Assembly: GCA_051006995.1 (NCBI GenBank)
Contig: JBPCSQ010000005.1
Coordinates: forward strand, 1 to 64,000
DNA from: JAIQGF01 sp051006995
Lineage (GTDB): Bacteria > Acidobacteriota > Terriglobia > Terriglobales > Acidobacteriaceae
Direction of reading: 5' to 3'
Length of the DNA stretch: 64,000 nt
Shown here: piece after piece, positions 59,166-64,000 of the stretch
Numbering within the stretch: the first letter of the stretch is position 1
How the letters are laid out: each line of letters begins with the position of its first letter
Position numbers and translations under genes: made by a program
Notes under the pieces: generated by a model
The model's input: only the letters and a program-made list of their open reading frames with translations
Told to the model about the DNA's origin: nothing
Databases searched by the model: none

Positions 59166-60094
59166 GAAAAGTGCTCCCAGCCGCGCGACTGCAGTGGCGC
59201 ACGGCGACCACTAGCGTCCACCAGATACATGTTGTGCTGGCGGATGATCTCTCCGATCCACGTGACTCTCACGCCCGCGATCTGCCGCGGAATGCGCTTC
59301 TTCGCCGGTGCGGTGAACAGCAACTCGTAGTCCTCGCCGCCATGCAGCGCCAATTCCAGGGTGGCGCCGCGTGCGACGGGAACGCTGGAGGCATTCACAA
59401 TTGCGCCGGCGCCGCTCTCCTCGCAGATGTGTGAGAGGTCGGTGGAGAGGCCGTCGCTGAGATCAATGCACGCGGTGGCCAAGCGCCGCAGAGCGCGGCC
59501 GACATCAAGGCGCGGCGTGGGATAGAAATGCGTCGCCTTTTGCCGAGGCGTCAGCTTCTTTCCGGCGCGGAGCTGCATGAGGGCAGCCGCCGAGCCGCCC
59601 AGTTCGCCGGTCACATAGATGCGATCGCCGGCTCGCGCACCGGATCGCAACAATGCCTTGCCCTTGGCCACGGTGCCGACGACCACGATGTCCGCGAGCA
59701 CTCCGATGGGGGACTCGGCGATGTCGCCGCCGGCGAGCGGCACACCCACCTCTTTGGCGAGCCGCAGCAGTCCGCGCAGGAAATTGTCGGCCCAGCGCTG
59801 CGGCAGATTGGCAGGCAGTCCCAGCGACAGAAATGCCGCCAGCGGCTGTCCACCCATGGCGGCAATGTCGCTCAGCCCGCGTGCGAGACAACGGTGCCCG
59901 ACAGAGTCGGGCGGGTGCCATGCGCGCCGGAAGTGTGTGCCCTCGAGACTGAAGTCGGTCGTGACCAGCAGTTCGTGGCCGCGAGGCGGACGCAAGACGG
60001 CGCAATCGTCGCCGATGCCGACGGGCAGGTGTGGCACCCGCGCCCTCGCGTGTGCGCGAATCCGCTCAATCAGTTTTCGTTCGGGCAGCGGCAA
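59156..60094 (-). CDS. thiL: Thiamine-monophosphate kinase
   Basis: A 312-residue AIR-synthase-fold kinase that makes thiamine diphosphate. It has the N-terminal GIGDDCAVL metal/ATP block, TTDFSLEGTHFRR, GLSDIAAMGG and AGGDIAESP, all ThiL signatures. Starts at TTG 60094, which matches the family N-terminus (ERKLIERIRAH); no ATG or Shine-Dalgarno is visible. Its 3' end is bounded by a palindromic repeat and its 5' end by a CACCGAG-family palindrome. No other thiamine genes are near. Confidence 0.94.
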   Translation of the reverse strand: MPLPERKLIERIRAHARARVPHLPVGIGDDCAVLRPPRGHELLVTTDFSLEGTHFRRAWHPPDSVGHRCLARGLSDIAAMGGQPLAAFLSLGLPANLPQRWADNFLRGLLRLAKEVGVPLAGGDIAESPIGVLADIVVVGTVAKGKALLRSGARAGDRIYVTGELGGSAAALMQLRAGKKLTPRQKATHFYPTPRLDVGRALRRLATACIDLSDGLSTDLSHICEESGAGAIVNASSVPVARGATLELALHGGEDYELLFTAPAKKRIPRQIAGVRVTWIGEIIRQHNMYLVDASGRRAPLQSRGWEHFSIG

Positions 60095-60112
60095 GCGGGT
60101 TTAACTATACGA

Positions 60113-60222
60113 GAATTCACCACCGAGACACAGGGGGCACCGAGAACGCACCGAGAAAAAACCTGAAAAAAGTCTTCTCTGTGTTTCTCGGTGTCCTCGG
60201 TGCCTCGGTGGTGAAATAATTC
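60113..60222. repeat. CACCGAG-family palindrome between thiL and selA (best copy)
   Basis: GAATTCACCACCGAGACACA (60113-60132) with inner GGCACCGAGAACGCACCGAG (60137-60156) is matched by TTTCTCGGTGTCCTCGGTGC (60184-60203) and CTCGGTGGTGAAATAATTC (60204-60222). It is the longest and cleanest member in the window and fills the divergent promoter region. Confidence 0.9.
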
Positions 60223-60229
60223 GTCATTC

Positions 60230-61666
60230 ATGGCGAAACGATCGCAACTCGGAACCCGGAACTCGGAACTCTTCCGCCAGCTGCCCGCGGTAGATGAGCT
60301 GCTGCGCGCGCCCGAGCTCGCGCCGCTGGTCGAGCGGGAGGGCCGCGCCGCGACGCTCGATGCGGCACGCTCGGTGCTGGAGCGGTTGCGCGCCGAAATC
60401 GCTTCCGGCCGCATGGATGCCGCTCAGGTGGAGCTTGCCATCCGCGGCCTGGCGGGCGCGGTTGAACGCCAGTTGCGGCAATCCCTGGAGGTGTCGCTGC
60501 GGCCGGTGATCAACGCTACCGGCGTGGTTCTGCACACCAACCTGGGACGGGCACCGCTTGCCGGGCCTGCGCTGCAACATGCGCAGCAGGTCGCGACCAC
60601 GTATTCAAATCTGGAGTTCAATCTCGATTCCGGCGAGCGTGGCAAGCGCGACGTGCACGTGGACCGGTTATTCGCGCGCCTGCTGAGCGAATTCGCGCCC
60701 GATGTGTCCACCGTCGTGGTCAACAACAACGCTGCTGCTGTGCTGCTGGCGCTGAACACGCTCGCCGAAGGCGGCGAAGTCGTGGTCTCGCGCGGTGAAT
60801 TGGTGGAGATCGGTGGCTCGTTCCGTATTCCTGACGTGATGTCGAAGTCGGGCGCCACCCTGCGCGAGGTGGGCACCACCAATCGCACGCGGCTGGCGGA
60901 TTATGAGCGGGCCATCAACGAGCGAACGCGCCTGATCTTGCGCGTGCACCGCTCGAATTTCCAAATCGTCGGATTCACCGAGCAGCCGTCGTTGGAGGAC
61001 CTGGTCGCACTGGCGCACCGGCGAGGGCTGGCCGTCATGGAAGATTTGGGCAGCGGCGCGCTGATTGACCTGCGTACTTTCGGCATCAGCGGCGAGCCGG
61101 GCGTCGGCGACAGCCTCCGCGCCGGCGTGGATGTGGTGACCTACAGCGGCGACAAGCTGCTCGGCGGGCCGCAGGCCGGCATTCTCAGCGGGAGAGCTGA
61201 AGTGATCGCGCGCATCCGCTCCAACCCGCTGTTCCGGGCCTTGCGCGTGGACAAGCTCATCTACGCAGCACTGGAGGCGACGCTGCTGGCCTACGTCCGG
61301 CAAGATCACGATTCGATTCCCGCGCTGCGCATGATGCGCCTGGCGGCAGACGAAATCGGCCGGCGCGCGGAAGCTTTGGCCGGCACGCTGCCAAAGCCGC
61401 CGTTCGCAGCCGAAGTGATAGCGGGCGAGTCGGTAATCGGCGGCGGAGCGGCTCCGGGCGCAACCTTGCCCACGCGGCTGCTGGCGCTGAGTCACTCCGA
61501 TTTCAGTGCGGACGAGTTGGCGTCGCGGTTACGTGCGAGCCAGCCAGCGATTGTGGCGCGCGTGGAAGAAGGCAAGGTGCTGCTGGATTTGCGGACGGTA
61601 TTCCCCGCGCAGGATTCGCTGGTCGGCGAAGCTTTGAAGAAATTGGCCACAGATCAACACAGATGA
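60230..61666 (+). CDS. selA: L-seryl-tRNA(Sec) selenium transferase
   Basis: A 478-residue PLP enzyme that converts Ser-tRNA(Sec) to Sec-tRNA(Sec). The N-terminal domain (FRQLPAVDELLR) and core segments INATGVVLHTNLGRAPL and VVNNNAAAVLLAL are typical; the PLP lysine is in YSGDKLLGGPQAG (Lys309). The first ~15 residues (MAKRSQLGTRNSEL) are encoded by a tandem 'AACTCGGAA' repeat, and the last few (KLATDQHR) by another repeat word, so both ends are repeat-derived. There is no Shine-Dalgarno. selB, selC and selD are not in the window. The formate dehydrogenase here uses Cys, not Sec. Confidence 0.95.
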   Translation: MAKRSQLGTRNSELFRQLPAVDELLRAPELAPLVEREGRAATLDAARSVLERLRAEIASGRMDAAQVELAIRGLAGAVERQLRQSLEVSLRPVINATGVVLHTNLGRAPLAGPALQHAQQVATTYSNLEFNLDSGERGKRDVHVDRLFARLLSEFAPDVSTVVVNNNAAAVLLALNTLAEGGEVVVSRGELVEIGGSFRIPDVMSKSGATLREVGTTNRTRLADYERAINERTRLILRVHRSNFQIVGFTEQPSLEDLVALAHRRGLAVMEDLGSGALIDLRTFGISGEPGVGDSLRAGVDVVTYSGDKLLGGPQAGILSGRAEVIARIRSNPLFRALRVDKLIYAALEATLLAYVRQDHDSIPALRMMRLAADEIGRRAEALAGTLPKPPFAAEVIAGESVIGGGAAPGATLPTRLLALSHSDFSADELASRLRASQPAIVARVEEGKVLLDLRTVFPAQDSLVGEALKKLATDQHR

Positions 61667-61700
61667 ACACAGATTCATTTCTGATCCGTGTTCATCATTG
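61650..61700. repeat. 'CACAGATCAACACAGATGAA' repeat at selA 3' end
   Basis: CCACAGATCAACACAGATGA and ACACAGATT are followed by CTGATCCGTGTTCATC, an imperfect inverted repeat. The selA stop codon falls inside. A similar word (AGTGATCAGCGTTAATCTGC) lies before clpB. Confidence 0.7.
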
Positions 61701-61717
61701 GTCATTGGCGAAATCTC

Positions 61718-62458
61718 CTAGAGCGCCCCGATTCCCGCCGCGATCACCTTGAAGAGCAAGAACGCCGCCAGTACGGTGTAAATGGCGTTGGATGTCTTCA
61801 GCTTGCTTACCGAGGCGTAGCCAACGCCCATCAGGATGACCACCCAGAGGGAGAACACGTCGGCAGCCGAGAGCAATCCGTACAGAAATTTGTGCTCCAG
61901 CGGATCCATGAAGTAGGCGGGATTGCTGGCCACCGGGTTGCGAATGTTGAAGCCCTCGGTGTCCACACCGATGGCGAGCGACACGATTCCCAAGAGCGCG
62001 CTGATCACGAACGGCAGCCAGGAGTACATCACGATGGCCAGCGACTGCTTGAAGGTGATTTCGGCGCTGGCGCCGAAGTTGAAGATGGCGAAGAAAATTC
62101 CGGCGACGGCGACCATGAGAACCAGATTCACGATCGGGCTCGCATAGGAAACGTAGGTCGTGATTTTGACGCCGAATTCCAACTGGCGCTCGCGCTGATC
62201 AGGCGGCAGCTTTTCCAGTTGCTCCATGCGCGATGGACTCTTCGCCATCTCGTTGCGCATGACCTGGTCGAAGCCGACCTTCTGGCCAATCATGAAGACA
62301 AACCCGAGCGACACAATCGCCATCAGCAGCCAGGGCACCCACCAGCTCTGGTTACAACGGATGTCGGCGAATGTTTGCGTCGGGGCGATGAAGGTATTCA
62401 GGATGCGCGCGGTCTCGGACAGCGGCGGCTGCGCGGCAGACGCTGGAGTGGTGCTCAT
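61718..62458 (-). CDS. Yip1-domain membrane protein
   Basis: A 246-residue membrane protein with about five helices, starting ARILNTFIAPTQTFADI, the amphipathic start common in bacterial Yip1 proteins. The loop contains KLPPDQRERQLEFG. Function in bacteria is unknown. The ATG at 62458 is preceded by GGAG at about 10 bases; the longer frame lacks support. A ferredoxin gene lies upstream in the same direction. Confidence 0.8.
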   Translation of the reverse strand: MSTTPASAAQPPLSETARILNTFIAPTQTFADIRCNQSWWVPWLLMAIVSLGFVFMIGQKVGFDQVMRNEMAKSPSRMEQLEKLPPDQRERQLEFGVKITTYVSYASPIVNLVLMVAVAGIFFAIFNFGASAEITFKQSLAIVMYSWLPFVISALLGIVSLAIGVDTEGFNIRNPVASNPAYFMDPLEHKFLYGLLSAADVFSLWVVILMGVGYASVSKLKTSNAIYTVLAAFLLFKVIAAGIGAL

Positions 62459-62519
62459 GGGAACGGCTCCGGGGGGGAATGTTGCATTAACGGCCGAGTC
62501 TAGCAAAGCCGGCGAAAAG

Positions 62520-62592
62520 GTGCGAAGTGCGAAGTGCCAAGTGCGACGTAAGACGATGTCTTCGCACTTTGAACTTCGCCCTTCACACTACG
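62520..62592. repeat. 'GTGCGAAGTGC' flavour palindrome
   Basis: GTGCGAAGTGCGAAGTGCCA followed by AGTGCGACG (62520-62548) is matched by CTTCGCACTTTGAACTTCGC with CCTTCACAC (62560-62588). It abuts the ferredoxin stop. Second copy of the family at 22778. Confidence 0.85.
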
Positions 62593-62935
62593 AATACGGC
62601 GCCGGCAGGTTGAGCGCCTTGCGGTGGGCGCGCATGTCCTCGGCGCAGTGCGTGATGATGCGCAGATCCGACCGTGCCTTCCCCGTGCACAGCAGGACGT
62701 ACCCGGCTTCGCGATCCACCGGGAAGTAGGAATTCGAATCGCTCTGGTCCACTTCGCCGGGACCATCGAGACGCCCGGCGCAGGTAAGACAGCGGCCCTG
62801 GTGACAGATGGAGGGCAGCTTGATGCCGGCATCGGCGGCCGCATCCCAGATGTGCTGGTCCTCGCGCACCCAAAGCGAGAATTCGCCCTTGGGGGTGACC
62901 AGCGTGACGCGGTGGAACTTGGCGCTTTCGTCCAC
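62588..62935 (-). CDS. Plant-type [2Fe-2S] ferredoxin
   Basis: A 115-residue ferredoxin. Cluster ligands are Cys44, Cys49, Cys52 (C-x4-C-x2-C in ICHQGRCLTC) and Cys83 (LLCTGKA). The length and the N-terminal strand pair fit electron-transfer ferredoxins. The redox partner is unknown. No other redox genes are adjacent apart from the Dps-like gene upstream. Palindromic repeats flank it on both sides. Confidence 0.92.
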   Translation of the reverse strand: MDESAKFHRVTLVTPKGEFSLWVREDQHIWDAAADAGIKLPSICHQGRCLTCAGRLDGPGEVDQSDSNSYFPVDREAGYVLLCTGKARSDLRIITHCAEDMRAHRKALNLPAPYS

Positions 62936-62945
62936 AACCCGATTC

Positions 62946-63047
62946 TAATTGCCGAAGTGCGGAAGTGCGGAACTGCGGAATCGAAAACAAAGCCGAATTG
63001 CCGTGGTTCAATCCGGCAATTCGGCAGTTCTGCAATTCGGCAATTGA
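62946..63047. repeat. 'GAAGTGCGG / CCGGCAATTCGG' flavour palindrome
   Basis: Left part: GCCGAAGTGCGGAAGTGCGG followed by AACTGCGGAATCG and AAAGCCGAATTGCC. Right part: CCGGCAATTCGGCAGTTCTG then CAATTCGGCAATTG. Tandem words of 8-11 bases and their reverse complements are both visible. It lies between the ferredoxin start and the Dps-like stop. Confidence 0.8.
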
Positions 63048-63049
63048 GA

Positions 63050-63664
63050 CTAGCTTCCGATGTAGAAGCTGGCGTTCTTGCTGTAGGGTGCGTGTCCGGG
63101 CTCGCCGCGGCGGAAGTGGCCGCTGGGGACCGACTTCTTATCGCGCTCCCAGGCCAGCAGCTCGATGAACCACGCCTCGTGCTCGATTTCCTCGTTTAGG
63201 ATACGCGCTGCCATGTCGTAGGTGCGCGGGTCCTTGCCGAAGGTGATGTCGCAAATCTCGATCCACGAGCGAATGGCGCAGCGCTCCGACTCCAGCAACA
63301 ACAGCAGGATGTTCTCCGCCGTCGGCGGGTTGGGTAGCTTGGCCGCGGGACAGCCGGCCTGGTTGTGGAATGCCGGCAGGTCGTTGGGCAGCTCGCCGCC
63401 CAGTTCATAAATGCGCGGCACAATCAGCTCCCAGTGAGCGCGGTCTTCCAGGCGCGCGTCTTCGCAGATTTCCTTGTAGTCTTCGTGTCCCGCCAAATGC
63501 ATGCGCAGGATGGTGTAGTAATAGTAGGTACTGGCGAATTCGGCGGCGGCGTTAGCGATCAGCATCTTGATCAGTTTTTCCACATCCACGCCGCGCTGAC
63601 GGATTACTTCTACGCCGACGCGCTTGGTGATGTCGCCGGCCTTGACGATATCTTTCGGGGCCAT
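63050..63664 (-). CDS. Dps-like ferritin-fold protein (DPSL/thioferritin type)
   Basis: A 204-residue four-helix protein. Metal-site residues are in AEFASTYYYY (Glu42), RLEDRAHWE (Glu73, His77), LESERCAIRSWIEIC (Glu125, Cys129, Cys138) and NEEIEHEAWF (Glu158, Glu159, His162). The cysteine pair beside the di-iron site is a feature of DPSL proteins that link ferritins and Dps. It probably detoxifies peroxide with iron and may protect DNA. A peroxiredoxin gene lies just upstream, consistent with oxidative defence. The start ATG has GGAGGA 7 bases upstream. Confidence 0.82.
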   Translation of the reverse strand: MAPKDIVKAGDITKRVGVEVIRQRGVDVEKLIKMLIANAAAEFASTYYYYTILRMHLAGHEDYKEICEDARLEDRAHWELIVPRIYELGGELPNDLPAFHNQAGCPAAKLPNPPTAENILLLLLESERCAIRSWIEICDITFGKDPRTYDMAARILNEEIEHEAWFIELLAWERDKKSVPSGHFRRGEPGHAPYSKNASFYIGS

Positions 63665-63806
63665 TGATTCCTCCTGCTCTCAGTCTTGGGGTTGTAGACG
63701 ATTGCGGGCCAGTCCCGGCGGCGTGCCGGGGCGCAGAAAAGAGTTCCAGGAACGCGCGGCGTTCCCGGAAACCGTTGCTACAGATGAAGGCCTGAGCCGA
63801 AGAGAT

Positions 63807-63998
63807 TTAAATCTTTGCCGAAACCCCCGCGCGGCTGGCCAGTTCGCGCAGGACCTCGAAGACGTCCTCGTTTTCCGGCACCTCACCCAGCTCGTACACC
63901 TTGGAGAAACGGATGATGCCGTCCTTGTCCACGATGAAGATCGCGCGCTCGCTGATTCCCGGGATGGGGTCGCCTTCGCGCAGCACCCCGTAGCGGCG
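63807..63998 (-). CDS. Peroxiredoxin (AhpC/TSA-like), C-terminal part only
   Basis: The last 63 residues before a TAA stop are visible; the gene continues beyond the window end. It reads RYGVLREGDPIPGISERAIF then IVDKDGIIRFSKVYELGEVP, the typical C-terminal half of the AhpC/TSA peroxiredoxin fold. The peroxidatic cysteine would be outside the window. Gene order with the Dps-like ferritin supports a peroxide-defence role. Confidence 0.85.
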   Translation of the reverse strand, partial: RRYGVLREGDPIPGISERAIFIVDKDGIIRFSKVYELGEVPENEDVFEVLRELASRAGVSAKI

Positions 63999-64000
63999 CG

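Overview
The window is high-GC, gene-dense DNA, most like a soil or sediment member of the Acidobacteriota (Terriglobia-type). The evidence is a DUF4382 lipoprotein, two Ser/Thr kinases carrying C-terminal TPR regions and starting GQT/GTT-x-[ST]-H-Y-R, a DUF2934-Hsp20 fusion, Gram-negative Kdo/heptose LPS genes and short, repeat-filled intergenic gaps. This placement is inferred from gene content; no marker was searched.

Layout. 0-2.4 kb: the 3' part of a large surface protein made of near-identical MBG-type repeats with a PxKF-like end. 2.5-9.4 kb: an anaerobic/formate block with an OFA-type transporter, FdhD, a molybdopterin formate-dehydrogenase-like enzyme, a STAS protein and an NnrS-like membrane protein. 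A shared 15-bp palindrome lies upstream of both the transporter and the dehydrogenase. 9.5-16 kb: LPS inner-core operon waaA-lpxK-hldE1-hldE2-waaC plus an ICMT-like methyltransferase and a DUF3108 protein. 16-19.7 kb: hsp20 (near-consensus promoter) and clpB. 19.7-24.9 kb: DinB, DUF6496, DUF4382 lipoprotein, FmdB zinc ribbon, RsmI, a secreted SH3-like protein. 24.9-30 kb: a minus-strand operon that looks like polysaccharide export or assembly (nucleotidyltransferase-LbH, STAS, flippase, ParB-like protein, Pro/Gln-rich secreted protein, thymidylate-kinase-like protein). 30.6-34.3 kb: prmC, a TonB-C protein, prfA, DUF1385. 34.4-41.2 kb: ATP-dependent DNA ligase, PRC-barrel protein, DsbA-like and SurA-like envelope proteins, small hypotheticals, STAS. 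41.5-53 kb: tRNA-Pro(GGG) with a duplicated tail, a Ser/Thr kinase, an orphan TRAP binding protein, a diguanylate cyclase, DinB, RNase R and a second kinase. 53.4-64 kb: bactofilin, a zinc ribbon, DUF2934-Hsp20, MurJ, BrkB, ThiL, SelA, Yip1, a 2Fe-2S ferredoxin, a Dps-like ferritin and a partial peroxiredoxin.

The most unusual feature is the intergenic DNA. At least ten different 'flavours' of imperfect palindrome occur. Many are built as a short tandem word followed by its reverse complement, with words such as CACCGAG, GTGCGAA, AATTTGT, GGCTCAAGG and CCGGCAATT. They sit at gene ends, and in several places they enter reading frames: inside waaC and rnr, at the N-terminus of selA, and at the C-termini of a diguanylate cyclase and a secreted protein. 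Other observations are a 26-bp tandem duplication at the rnr start that creates a nine-codon upstream ORF overlapping the rnr start codon, and a roughly 165-bp tandem duplication of the tRNA-Pro 3' half.
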